From contig NZ_UAUU01000011.1 in NCBI RefSeq assembly GCF_900457465.1, positions 868,001-932,000 on the forward strand: a stretch of 64,000 bases of DNA, given 5' to 3'. Below the pieces are notes generated by a model, which was given only the letters and a program-made list of their open reading frames with translations, made no database searches and was not told the origin of the DNA. Source of the stretch: Sphingobacterium multivorum. Its GTDB lineage: Bacteria > Bacteroidota > Bacteroidia > Sphingobacteriales > Sphingobacteriaceae. The position numbers were made by a program, and so were the translations under genes. Positions 27,885 through 36,468 of this stretch are shown here, in pieces (the first letter of the stretch is position 1; each line of letters starts with the position of its first letter).

Positions 27885-28568
27885 TTAGGAGTTTAGATAA
27901 CCGACTATCTGGTAGCCGAACAAGAGAAAACCTGCTGCCATGAGCAGTGTATTTGTTAATGTAGAGAATTTAAGAAAGCTTGGGTATCGCCGCCAGTTTG
28001 TAATGACGAAGAGGACCAGTGCCAAAGCGATGAATTGACCGATTTCAACACCGATATTAAACCCAATGAGGTTGGTCAGCAATCCTTCTCTGCTGAAACT
28101 CAGTTCCTGCAGTTTACTGGCTAGGCCAAATCCGTGAAATAGTCCAAATATCAGTACGGCGGCTTTGGTGTTCGGCTGAAAACCCAAGAAACGCTGGAAT
28201 CCTCCTAAATTATCAAAACCCTTGTATACAATAGAAAGCGCGATTATGGCATCAATCAGGTAAGAGTTGATGGCCATGTTAGCCAGCACACCTAGTAATA
28301 GTGTTACACTGTGTCCGATGGTAAAGAAACTGACATAGAGAAGTACTTCCTTTGTTCGATAAAGAAAGAATATAACACCGACAAGGAACAATAGATGGTC
28401 ATAGCCGGTCAACATATGTTTGGCGCCTATATACAGAAAGGGCACAAAAGCTACTCCCGAGTTTCCGCTTAGAAATGTCTGTGTGTCTTCATCGACACCG
28501 TGGGCAAATAGAGTTGCCGATAATATCAACAATAACACTGTTGATAAAACTACTTTTATATAATGCAT
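27885..28568 (-). CDS. HupE/UreJ-family membrane protein
   Basis: 227 residues with a cleavable signal peptide and about six membrane spans. The family signature is clear: FLYIGAKHMLTGYDHLLFL with several His residues, then FTIGHSVTLLLGV, and LIFGLFHGFGLASKL. HupE/UreJ proteins are thought to take up nickel or cobalt. Cotranscribed with the anchor protein and czcA on the minus strand. An uptake protein in an efflux locus is surprising, but HupE is often found here and may act in metal sensing or routing. Confidence 0.9.
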   Translation of the reverse strand: MHYIKVVLSTVLLLILSATLFAHGVDEDTQTFLSGNSGVAFVPFLYIGAKHMLTGYDHLLFLVGVIFFLYRTKEVLLYVSFFTIGHSVTLLLGVLANMAINSYLIDAIIALSIVYKGFDNLGGFQRFLGFQPNTKAAVLIFGLFHGFGLASKLQELSFSREGLLTNLIGFNIGVEIGQFIALALVLFVITNWRRYPSFLKFSTLTNTLLMAAGFLLFGYQIVGYLNS

Positions 28569-28663
28569 CTGAATTTAAATCTTATGCCTATGCCTGCACT
28601 TGTCTATACCGAAAAGCTGACAAGTACCGACAAAGTGCGTGGTATGTTTAAATAGAAAATAAA

Positions 28664-28912
28664 TTAGTGCTTATGTCCGTGAGCTTTATCAATGCTATCC
28701 TGGTTTACCACCTTTGTTGTACTACTATCTTGAGCAGGCGTTGCGGAAGTATGGCCACCCGATGGATCATGCGAATGTCCATGAGCTTTGTCTATACTGT
28801 CCTGATTGACGGATTCAGTTGTTGAAGGATTATCAGAAGTTGATTTGCTGTTATTGGCGCAAGAAGTAAAGATAAGGGCAGTACATACTGCAATGTAAAA
28901 TGAATTTTTCAT
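28664..28912 (-). CDS. His-rich lipoprotein with an internal 12-residue repeat
   Basis: 82 residues. Signal peptide ends FTSC (C18), a lipobox. The mature part has two identical 12-residue units VNQDSIDKAHGH at residues 35-46 and 69-80, each followed by more His (HSH, KH). Ten His residues in a 64-residue mature protein suggest transition metal binding in the periplasm or at the outer membrane. Transcribed with the HupE/CzcA operon or alone, 95 bases upstream of hupE. Not matched to a named family. Confidence 0.7.
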   Translation of the reverse strand: MKNSFYIAVCTALIFTSCANNSKSTSDNPSTTESVNQDSIDKAHGHSHDPSGGHTSATPAQDSSTTKVVNQDSIDKAHGHKH

Positions 28913-28998
28913 CGTTTTTTTATTAAAATATGATTGATTTAAGATTGCCTAGGATATAGGCAAGAGTAGAATCTTAGCTTTCAAAAAGGATTTGAAAG

Positions 28999-29397
28999 TT
29001 AAGCAACGAGGAAAATAGGAGGGCCTCGGAGAGAGTAACCACAATGTAAGGGAGCCTGATAGGTGATATGCCTATCTGGTGGAAAAGTGTTCTGCTGGAA
29101 AGTGATGATAAATTTCCAGCTCATGCTGAATTCGGGTAAAGTTGCCAAAAAAGGCTTTACAGTATCTTTGACAGCATGATCTTTTTTGTCTTCGGAGTTT
29201 GTATAAGTAATCTGGTCCCCAGTATGTTGAATAGAAGAGAATAGGTGGCCTATATCGGTTTTTCCATTATTGGATTCAACAGTATTTAGGTGCGTATGTT
29301 CTTCAAATTCATCATGGTGATGGTGTGCAAATAGACCGTGCCCAAAAATAATTACTTGGGCCACTAATAAGAATAATGTTGTTAGTCTTTTTTGCAT
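28999..29397 (-). CDS. His-rich exported protein upstream of the CzcA/HupE operon
   Basis: 132 residues. A signal-like N-terminus (LTTLFLLVAQVIIFGHGLFA) is followed at once by HHHHDEFEEHTH, a metal-binding-type His cluster. A hydrophilic middle leads to a conserved-looking C-terminal segment containing PLHCGYSLRGPPIF. This architecture (signal, His-rich part, short C-terminal motif) recalls the Cys-rich protein at 63536, which ends SGFFSIWLPPKIS. A role in metal binding beside the CzcA genes is inference. Confidence 0.6.
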   Translation of the reverse strand: MQKRLTTLFLLVAQVIIFGHGLFAHHHHDEFEEHTHLNTVESNNGKTDIGHLFSSIQHTGDQITYTNSEDKKDHAVKDTVKPFLATLPEFSMSWKFIITFQQNTFPPDRHITYQAPLHCGYSLRGPPIFLVA

Positions 29398-29438
29398 ACT
29401 CGGAGTAAAAGTACAAATTAATCATAAGAATATCTCTA

Positions 29439-30140
29439 TTAAGTTCTATATTGTTTTGCTGTTTTTCCAAAACTCTTTTTAAAAATCTTGTTTAAATGGC
29501 TTTCGTCGGTGAAATTTAGTTCATTGGCAATTTCTGATATTGTTAAATCACTAAATTTTAATCTTGTCTGAACTAGATGAAGCTTATATTGTATAATATA
29601 AGCTTTTATTGTGCTCCCGGTTTCTTTTTTAAAATATCTATTAAGGTGATCTGGAGATTTACCAAAATCAGAGGCTATCATTTTAATTTTCAGTAGCTCA
29701 TTGTCATAGATATGTTGTTGTATATATGTTGTTATTTCGTGAACTTTACTTTTTGGATTGTCTATTTTAGAGAAAAGAGAAATGCTTTCTTGAATTTTTC
29801 TGGCGATCAAATGAAGCAATAGATAGATAATGTCTTGGACAATAATATCATCAAAGAATTGTGACCTATTTTTCTCTTTTAACAATTGATGGACAAGAGC
29901 TTTAAAAATGGCACTTTCATCTTTGGATATTAGATTTCCTTTTATGGCGTGATGGTTATGAAATATATATTCAAGTTGTTTATAGATTTCTGTTATATGT
30001 ATCTGGCTTTCGTCAATTCTTATATTCTTAAGGAAAAATCCTTTTGTGAAGTCAATTATACAAACTTTTGTCGGAATTGGGATTTCGAATGTATGGGAGT
30101 CTTCCGGCGTCAAAAGGAATACGTCGCTGGAAAATAGTAT
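29439..30140 (-). pseudogene. AraC-family regulator, 5'-truncated
   Basis: The C-terminal AraC DNA-binding domain is complete (LLKIKMIASDFGKSPDHLNR and LTISEIANELNFTDESHLNK, two HTH motifs). Part of the N-terminal cupin-type sensing domain remains, starting at SSDVFLLTPEDSHTF. Upstream of about 30140 the frame stays open to 30185, but there the opposite strand encodes a PRTRC-region protein, so the true 5' end has been replaced. About 70-80 residues of the usual sensor domain are missing. This marks a junction between the heavy-metal locus and the integrative element. Confidence 0.8.
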
Positions 30141-30144
30141 AGGG

Positions 30145-30363
30145 ATGGAAAAGTATGTTTCCTTTTGTGCCGATGCTAAAGGCATTTTGTTTCAAACACT
30201 TTTCGACAGCGTGAACACCGAGTTGCAAGAATACGGACAAATGGAAGAACCTACCATTGTGAAAAGGTTTGATGGTAGTGATATTACTGCCAATACCCTT
30301 GAATTTGAAAACCGTGTTTTTGCCTTAATTGAGGAATTGATATACATACTGAATAACTTTTAG
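30145..30363 (+). pseudogene. Protein encoded upstream of PRTRC B, probably truncated
   Basis: From an ATG at 30145 the frame gives 72 residues (CADAKGILFQTLFDSVNTEL, ending LIEELIYILNNF), acidic and helical. An ATG upstream at 30046 lies in sequence belonging to the truncated AraC gene, so the real 5' end is lost at the junction near 30140. It precedes PRTRC protein B by 11 bases and is probably the tail of the preceding gene of that locus. Family not certain. Confidence 0.45.
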
Positions 30364-30373
30364 ATACTCTAAC

Positions 30374-31087
30374 ATGAAAGATATAACACAAAACTTCGGA
30401 ACACTTTACCACCCTTTATCGGCTTTGGTTTTTTACCAAACCAAAGGGAATAATAAATACACCTATGTAGAACATTTTGATATGGACAAGAACGGTAATC
30501 CTATCAATGCTCATCCTTTGACAGAAAGAGAAGCTAAAGAATTGGCAAAAGCACTCAATACCAAAAAGGAAAAGAGCAAGGCATTTTTAAAATCTAACGG
30601 CATTCTGCCTACCAACGTCCTGCACATTAATCCGAGTGAAAACGGTACGGTGCTTTGGTACACCAAGCCACGAAAAGTAAAAATGTTCTTTACTGAAAGT
30701 CTTGAAATACCAAACGGTACGGCGAAAGTACCTGCAATGCTTTGGTATGCAAGCAAGCAGAGCCTTATTGTTTTCGCCCTTGAAAAAGACCACAGACCTA
30801 CCGAGAATACCGTATTATTTCACGCACCATTTTTCAATATTTACGAGGACGGACACGTATGTATGGGAACTGTAGATATCAATATCAAAAATTCTGCTTC
30901 GGTGGAAGAATTTATGCAAGCGTGGGAAAGCTACTTTTTTAACAGCTATTTCAGTCACTTGGTAAACGAACACAACCCCATAAAAGGAAATTGTGTAAGC
31001 CTTTGGAAAGACCTCATCGGCACAGACAAAGCCTTTCCTAAAGATGTATTGAAAAAGACAAACAAGACCATAAAAACGATATTGTAA
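30374..31087 (+). CDS. PRTRC system protein B
   Basis: 237 residues, recognisable as PRTRC protein B (opening NFGTLYHPLSALVFYQT, ending with VSLWKDLIGTDKAFPKDVLK). PRTRC genes form a conserved cluster of unknown function on plasmids and integrative elements; the set contains a JAB-domain protein, a ThiF-like protein and others. Its stop overlaps the start of the ThiF gene by one base (TAATG). Only B and ThiF of the set are visible here, so the system is incomplete. Confidence 0.85.
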   Translation: MKDITQNFGTLYHPLSALVFYQTKGNNKYTYVEHFDMDKNGNPINAHPLTEREAKELAKALNTKKEKSKAFLKSNGILPTNVLHINPSENGTVLWYTKPRKVKMFFTESLEIPNGTAKVPAMLWYASKQSLIVFALEKDHRPTENTVLFHAPFFNIYEDGHVCMGTVDINIKNSASVEEFMQAWESYFFNSYFSHLVNEHNPIKGNCVSLWKDLIGTDKAFPKDVLKKTNKTIKTIL

Positions 31088-31893
31088 TGAGCAAAGAAAT
31101 TTTAAAAGTCCATTTTACGGACAGCGATTTGATAAATCCTACCAACCCGATAATTGTAAACGTAATCGGTGTAGGTGGTACAGGCTCAAAAAGTAATGAC
31201 TGCCTTGCTTGAAATGAACCACAGCCTAAACGAGTTAGGACACGCAGGGTTGTTTATTCGTCTTTGGGATTATGATGTAATTACCCAAGCCAATTTAGGA
31301 AGACAGCGTTTTGCAGAAAGTGAGGTCGGTTTGTACAAATCCGTTGCTATCATTAACCGTATAAATCGCTTCTCAGGTACGAACTGGAAAGCAGTAGCAA
31401 GGAAATTTGAAAAAGACAATAACGGCAAATTTCCCGATAACGTCGGAGCAAGTATTTATATTTCCTGTGTAGATAGCGTAAAAGCAAGATTTGAAATTGC
31501 GGATATATTAAGTGAATTGGGCAACGGAAGAGCCTATTCCAACCGCCCACGCTATTGGTTAGACTTTGGCAACAGCAAACATACAGGGCAGGTTTTACTA
31601 TCTACCATAGGAAAAATTCGCCAACCCAATTCAGAGAAATACGAAACGGTGGCAAGCCTGCCATGGTTACGGATGAATTTGGCGAACTGCTTAAACAGTC
31701 CGAAGTGGATGACGATACACCGAGTTGTTCCCTTACCGAAGCCTTGGAAAAGCAGGACTTGTTTATCAATTCCTCATTGGTGCAGATGGGTTGTTCGTTG
31801 TTATGGGGCTTGTTCCGTAACGGTTTGACACCATACAGAGTTTTTTTTCACAACCTGAAAGATTTCCGCACCCACCCTATAAAAGTCGCCTGA
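31087..31893 (+). pseudogene. PRTRC ThiF/E1-like protein, two compensating frameshifts
   Basis: The E1-like nucleotide-binding loop is present as VNVIGVGGTGSK (31146-31184). An A5 run at about 31185-31188 has one base too many. Near 31660, where CCA should read CCAA before ATGG, one A is missing. Correcting both gives a 268-residue ThiF-family protein, with LGRQRFAESEVGLYKSVA, CVDSVKARFEIADILSELG and a C-terminal FRTHPIKVA. ThiF/E1 proteins activate C-terminal glycines by adenylation. The second frameshift returns to the original frame, so the total length is exactly 269 codons. Confidence 0.8.
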
Positions 31894-32129
31894 TTGGAAA
31901 ATCGGGCGGCAAAATGGGATACCTACCCACCATCCATTCCGGCACATTTTACCAAACAGGTTGCGACATTATTTGAGGGATATTCATTATCCCTTTCGTT
32001 GTTTTAAGGAACTTCTTTTCTTGCCACATTGGCGACCAAAGAAAAGAAGCAAAAGAACGCCGCAGGTTATATCTGGAGAGCAGTCTAAATTGATTAAATT
32101 TGGAACTCCTAAATAATACCAATATATCA
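31894..32129. other. Spacer with no recognisable gene
   Basis: 236 bases with stop codons in all frames at short intervals. A GC-rich patch (31900-31975) follows the ThiF stop; nothing else is seen. The base composition of the last part is AT-rich like the next gene. Confidence 0.4.
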
Positions 32130-33120
32130 ATGATAAAAACCGAAATCAGCATAATAGTCAATCGAAAAACAGATATTGATTTAATACAACAAAAAATTAT
32201 CGAGAATAATTTTAGATTTCCTGTTTATGTCTTGGAATTTGAAGAAGGTTTTCAAATAAAAAACTACAAGTGATTATGAGGAATGGGAGTTGGATACTTT
32301 AATATTAAACAGTTTTCCAGAGTATGAATTTACCACTGACCTTGAGAAAGGCAGGAAGGAAATAAGGTTACAAATTTCAAGATATCAATCTGAACTATCT
32401 ACTGATGGCTGGGGAAGAAGAATTGAAAATCCTTTAGATGAGACAAAATATCTGATAAAAAAATCGGTTCAGAAAACCCCGAATTTTAACCCCAAGGTAA
32501 AAGTTTTATTTGGAGACAAAGAACAGTTTTATCAAGTAAACATTATAGATGGTATTAATGAAGCAACGAATGAAAAAGGCTTCCTATTACTGAATGAGTT
32601 TAAAAATAATGTGAATGATGATACTGATTTTTTCAAAGATCGACTTTATAAATCTAAGATAGAGGCATTTCATTTTGGATGCGATAAGATGCGTAAGTTG
32701 GTAGATAATGATTTTGCTTTTTACCTTGAAAATGAAAAGAAAAAAATCAGAGAAATTCAAAAGATACCGCGAAAAATCATCAGGGATTTTATAAAGGCTT
32801 GCAACAGTTCCGACGAAAGTAGTATCCTGAAAAATCTTGACGAGAATATCACTTTTGAAGAACGCAAAAACTGGAAAACTATATTTGAAACCGAAGGTCT
32901 TTCGAAATTCAGAGAATATTTGAAATCATCCGAACAACAATTGTGTGGCAAGGATTTTAAAATTCGATCATCCTGGAATTTCAACTTACCAAACGTAACT
33001 ATTGGTGTTAAGTATTTCCCCAAATCATTAAACTCAGAAGATCGACCATTTCAAAAATATGAACAGATCCAATTTGTAATAGAAAATGATAAGATAATTA
33101 AGGTTTATTATCAAATTTAA
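32130..33120 (+). pseudogene. Unrecognised 329-residue protein, one frameshift
   Basis: ATG 32130 begins MIKTEISIIVNRKTDIDLIQ; the frame ends at TGA 32271. A second frame (TTG 32290 onward) is open to 33120. Removing one A from the A6 run at 32258-32263 joins them through EFEEGFQIKTTSDYEEWELD, giving 329 residues. The protein is charged, without signal peptide or membrane span, and AT-rich at the DNA level compared with its neighbours. I recognise no family. It lies alone between the PRTRC genes and the arsenic operon, so it is a cargo gene of the element. Confidence 0.5.
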
Positions 33121-33245
33121 AGAAATAATGTAACCCTATTTTTCAATAAGACGAGTTACCAAACTATCTCTACAGAGAGACCTTCTTGTCTTATCAATGC
33201 ATTTCAACAATATTTTTTATAAAGCTATTGCAGTTTTTGATATAT

Positions 33246-33263
33246 TATCGTAATATTGCGATA
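33246..33263. promoter_or_regulatory. Candidate ArsR operator upstream of arsR
   Basis: TATCG(N8)CGATA, a perfect inverted repeat within ATATTATCGTAATATTGCGA, lies 15 bases before arsR. A related palindrome follows the gene. Autoregulation by ArsR is inference. Confidence 0.5.
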
Positions 33264-33278
33264 TAAATAAAAAAACAA

Positions 33279-33608
33279 ATGGGTGTCACGAAGACTGAAA
33301 TATTTACAGAAGAGCAAAATCATTTAGCTATTACTTTGAAAGCACTGGCGCATCCTGCAAGAATTGCCATTTTACAATATATCATCAAGCAGAATGCCTG
33401 TATCTGTAATGATTTGGTTGAAGAATTGGGATTGGCACAGGCCACCATTTCACAGCATTTGAAAGAATTAAAGAACATTGGCATCATTAAAGGAAATATT
33501 GAAGGGACAAGTGTATGCTACTGCATCAATGAGACAGTTTGGCAACAAGTTAAAAATGAACTCAATACTTTCTTTGTGGATGATATAATCATTGAAAAAT
33601 GCTGTTAA
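33279..33608 (+). CDS. arsR: ArsR-family metalloregulator
   Basis: 109 residues; winged-helix ArsR/SmtB fold. The arsenite-binding-type cysteines C41 and C43 lie in NACICNDLVEELGL, at the start of the DNA-recognition helix-turn-helix (AQATISQHLKELKNIG). A C-terminal Cys pair (EKCC) may add a third ligand. As a repressor it should release its operator upon As(III) binding and derepress the genes that follow (33678-36436). Palindromic candidate operators flank it. Confidence 0.95.
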   Translation: MGVTKTEIFTEEQNHLAITLKALAHPARIAILQYIIKQNACICNDLVEELGLAQATISQHLKELKNIGIIKGNIEGTSVCYCINETVWQQVKNELNTFFVDDIIIEKCC

Positions 33609-33628
33609 GGCATTTTTTTAAAGCCTTC

Positions 33629-33652
33629 ATATATCGCTACATTGCAATATAT
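33629..33652. promoter_or_regulatory. Candidate ArsR operator upstream of the DUF6428 gene
   Basis: ATATATCGC (33629-33637) and GCAATATAT (33644-33652) form an imperfect palindrome with a 6-base centre, in the gap between arsR and the resistance genes. It resembles the site before arsR. Confidence 0.5.
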
Positions 33653-33677
33653 CATTTACTAAAATAATATCAACAAT

Positions 33678-34145
33678 ATGAAACTATCAGAAATCAAAGA
33701 AATCCTTCCGACATTGGAAAATGTTGAATTCCAATTAGAAAATGGAACTTTTGTACCCGAACATTTCCACGTTACCGAAGTGGGGCAAATAACTAAAAAT
33801 TTTATCGACTGCGGTGGCGTAATTCGTGCCGAAAAAGTGGTAAGCTTTCAACTATGGAATGCCAATGACCTTGAACATCGTTTAAAACCCACCAAACTTT
33901 TAAACATCATTAAGCTTTCGGAAAAAAAGTTAGGTATGGAAGATGCCGAAATTGAAGTAGAATACCAAAGCAATACCATTGGAAAATATGATTTAGAGTT
34001 CATCGGAAAAACATTTGTCCTGAAAAACAAAACTACAGCTTGTTTGGCAGAAGATGCTTGCGGTATTCCGTCAGAAAAGCAAAATTTAATAGAATTGAAC
34101 GTAAATCAAACCAATACTTGCACACCAGGTGGCGGATGTTGTTAA
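33678..34145 (+). CDS. DUF6428 family protein of the arsenic operon
   Basis: 155 residues, soluble, starting MKLSEIKEILPTLENVEFQL and with conserved-looking VPEHFHVTEVGQITKNFIDC. Its C-terminus is Cys-rich (CLAEDACGIP, TCTPGGGCC), consistent with thiol ligands for arsenic. It is regularly found in Bacteroidota arsenic operons, between arsR and acr3. Exact role is unknown; an arsenic chaperone is a guess. Confidence 0.85.
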   Translation: MKLSEIKEILPTLENVEFQLENGTFVPEHFHVTEVGQITKNFIDCGGVIRAEKVVSFQLWNANDLEHRLKPTKLLNIIKLSEKKLGMEDAEIEVEYQSNTIGKYDLEFIGKTFVLKNKTTACLAEDACGIPSEKQNLIELNVNQTNTCTPGGGCC

Positions 34146-34158
34146 TCATAAAATAAAT

Positions 34159-34779
34159 ATGGAACATTTCAATCGAAAATCCCATTGGGAAAATATTTAC
34201 GAGAGTAAACCTTTAGAAACAGTGAGTTGGTATCAGCCCAATCCAGAAACTTCATTAAATTTTTTTCATCAATTCAACTTACCGAAGAGTGCAAAAATTA
34301 TTGATATTGGCGGAGGAGACAGCTTTTTGGTTGACTACCTACTTGATTTAGGTTATGTCGATATTACCGTATTGGATATTTCCAATGCCGCTATCCAACG
34401 GGCAAAGGAAAGATTAGGCAGTAAAGCCAACAAGGTACACTGGATTATTTCAGATATTTCAGATTTTGTACCCACTCAGCAATACGACTTTTGGCACGAC
34501 AGGGCAGCGTTTCATTTCCTGACGGAGAACCACGAAATAGAAAATTATATACAGACTACGACCAAAGCAATTGCCCCGGATGGCATTTTAGTGATGGGAA
34601 CCTTTTCTGAACAAGGTCCCACAAAATGTAGTGGCATAGATATCAAGCAATATTCGGATAGTAGCTTGTCGAAATTATTTGAAAACTCCTTTGAGAAAAT
34701 CAATTGTATAACCGTTAATCATACGACACCATTTGATACCGATCAGAATTTCGTGTTCTGTAGTTTCCATAAAAATTAA
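34159..34779 (+). CDS. Class I SAM-dependent methyltransferase
   Basis: The start is taken at 34159, MEHFNRKSHWENIYESKP, where a start follows the stop of DUF6428 by 13 bases; the frame also allows an ATG at 34129 that overlaps that gene. SAM-binding motif I is IIDIGGGDS and the next acid is in TVLDISN. The motif pattern fits the general class I fold, and the gene recurs beside arsenic pumps. It lacks the conserved Cys set of ArsM, so arsenite methylation is not established. It overlaps nothing and ends 10 bases before arsC. Confidence 0.85.
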   Translation: MEHFNRKSHWENIYESKPLETVSWYQPNPETSLNFFHQFNLPKSAKIIDIGGGDSFLVDYLLDLGYVDITVLDISNAAIQRAKERLGSKANKVHWIISDISDFVPTQQYDFWHDRAAFHFLTENHEIENYIQTTTKAIAPDGILVMGTFSEQGPTKCSGIDIKQYSDSSLSKLFENSFEKINCITVNHTTPFDTDQNFVFCSFHKN

Positions 34780-34789
34780 ATCCCCCATT

Positions 34790-35401
34790 ATGTATTCAGT
34801 ATTATCAAAAACAATCGAACAAGTACAAAAGCAAAACATTAGCGAAGAACGTAAAACTATATTACAGCCACTGATCGATTTTGTACAGCAAAAAACAGCT
34901 CATAAGCGGGAAATAAATATCAACTTCATTTGCACCCATAATTCCCGCAGAAGCCATTTGTCTCAGGTTTGGGCACAAGTAGCCAGTGCGTACTTCAATA
35001 TTGCAAATGTACATTGCTTTTCCGGCGGAACGGAAGAAACAGCACTATTTCCGAAAGTGGCAGAAACATTGGCTAATCAAGGTTTTAGCATCTTCAAAAT
35101 TGCAGACACACATAATCCTGTATATGCTATAAAGTACAGTGAAAATGCTTTACCAATAATCGGTTTTTCCAAAAAATACGATAGCCCTTTTAATCCGGTT
35201 TCAGCGTTCGCAGCTATTATGACCTGTTCGCAGGCAGACGGTGGTTGCCCTTTTATAGCAGGAGCAGAAAAAAGAATTCCCATCACTTTTGAAGACCCTA
35301 AAATTTCAGATAATACACCGGAGCAATTAATGGTATATGCAGAAAGGAGTTTACAGATAGCAGGCGAAATGTTTTATGTCTTTTCAAAAATCAGCCGATA
35401 A
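34790..35401 (+). CDS. arsC: Arsenate reductase-like LMW phosphatase
   Basis: Start chosen at ATG 34790 (MYSVLSKTIEQV), because the longer frame upstream overlaps the methyltransferase. The catalytic loop is FICTHNSRRSHL with C48, the thiol of the C-x5-R signature (CTHNSRR). The other signature is TCSQADGGCPFIAGA near residue 145-160, with two further Cys. LMW-phosphatase-type arsenate reductases reduce As(V) to As(III) for export by the Acr3 pump, next in the operon (4 bases on). Confidence 0.88.
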   Translation: MYSVLSKTIEQVQKQNISEERKTILQPLIDFVQQKTAHKREININFICTHNSRRSHLSQVWAQVASAYFNIANVHCFSGGTEETALFPKVAETLANQGFSIFKIADTHNPVYAIKYSENALPIIGFSKKYDSPFNPVSAFAAIMTCSQADGGCPFIAGAEKRIPITFEDPKISDNTPEQLMVYAERSLQIAGEMFYVFSKISR

Positions 35402-35404
35402 CCT

Positions 35405-36436
35405 ATGCAACCAAAACTAAAATTTCTTGACCGTTACCTGACCTTATGGATATTCCTTGCCATGGCATTAGGTGTAGGATTGGGTCATTTCTTTCCCACA
35501 ATTTCCAATGTTACAAACAGCTTGTCAGTAGGTACTACCAATATTCCCTTAGCAATAGGATTAATACTGATGATGTACCCACCATTGGCAAAAGTGGATT
35601 ATTCCTTGCTACCTAACGCGTTTTAAGGATAAAAAAGTAATCGGCATATCCTTATTGTTGAATTGGGTAATCGGTACAGTATTAATGTTCGGATTAGCTG
35701 TTTTGTTTTTACGCAACGAGCCCGATTATATGACAGGCTTAATACTGATAGGCTTAGCAAGTGTATCGCCATGGTTATTGTATGGAGTGATTTGGCAAAA
35801 GCCAACAGAGAATATACAGCTATGTTGGTTGCTTTAAATAGTATCTTTCAGATATTGAGTTACAGTTTTTTGGTTTGGCTGTTCATCAATGTATTACCAG
35901 CAAAATTAGGTTTAGCCAATTTCAACGTAAGTGTATCTATGAAAGACGTAAAAGAAAGCGTATTGATATACTTAGGAATTCCGTTTTTGACAGGTTTTTT
36001 AAGTCGTTATTTTTTAGTCAAAACCCAAGGAATTGAATGGTATAACAGAACATTCATACCCAAAATATCGCCTATTACTTTGTATGCTTTACTCTTTACT
36101 ATCGTATTGATGTTTAGCTTGAAAGGCGACAAAATAGTAGAGTTACCAATGGATGTGATAAAAGTAGCCATACCCTTAATCATCTATTTTGTATTGATGT
36201 TTTTCGTGAGCTTCTTTATCAATAAATTGTTGAAACTTCCTTACGACAAGAACGCATCAATCGCTTTTACTGCTACAGGTAATAATTTTGAATTGGCAAT
36301 CGCCGTATCTATAGCGGTTTTCGGTATTCATTCGCCACAGGCATTTGTTGGCGTTATCGGCCCACTGGTTGAGGTCCCTGTTCTGATACTTTTGGTTAGG
36401 GCAAGTTTGTGGTTAAAAAAGAGGTATTATAGTTAA
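35405..36436 (+). pseudogene. acr3: Acr3 arsenite exporter, two compensating frameshifts
   Basis: About 343 residues, ten membrane spans, of the BASS/Acr3 family. The start MQPKLKFLDRYLTLWIFLAM and LILMMYPPLAKVDYSLLP are typical. The frame moves +1 near 35618 (T4 where T3 is expected before AAGGATAAA) and back -1 near 35761 (AGTGT for AGGTGT), restoring IAMVIVWSDLAKANREYTAM. The rest is clean through ATGNNFELAIAVSIAVFG, which holds the arsenite-path region. Arsenite export would be lost if the shifts are real. It ends the arsRC operon. Confidence 0.88.
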
Positions 36437-36468
36437 TTTTATAAAGACAATATTGAAGTTCCAGCAAA

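Noticed and set aside
30046..30144. Longer start for the PRTRC-region fragment (ATG 30046)
   Set aside because: This stretch is the antisense of the truncated AraC gene, so the extra residues are unlikely to be native.
34129..34158. Upstream ATG (34129) for the methyltransferase
   Set aside because: It overlaps the DUF6428 coding end, while the ATG at 34159 starts a typical methyltransferase N-terminus.
34159..34779. ArsM arsenite methyltransferase
   Set aside because: Only general class I motifs are seen; the conserved Cys residues of ArsM are not evident.
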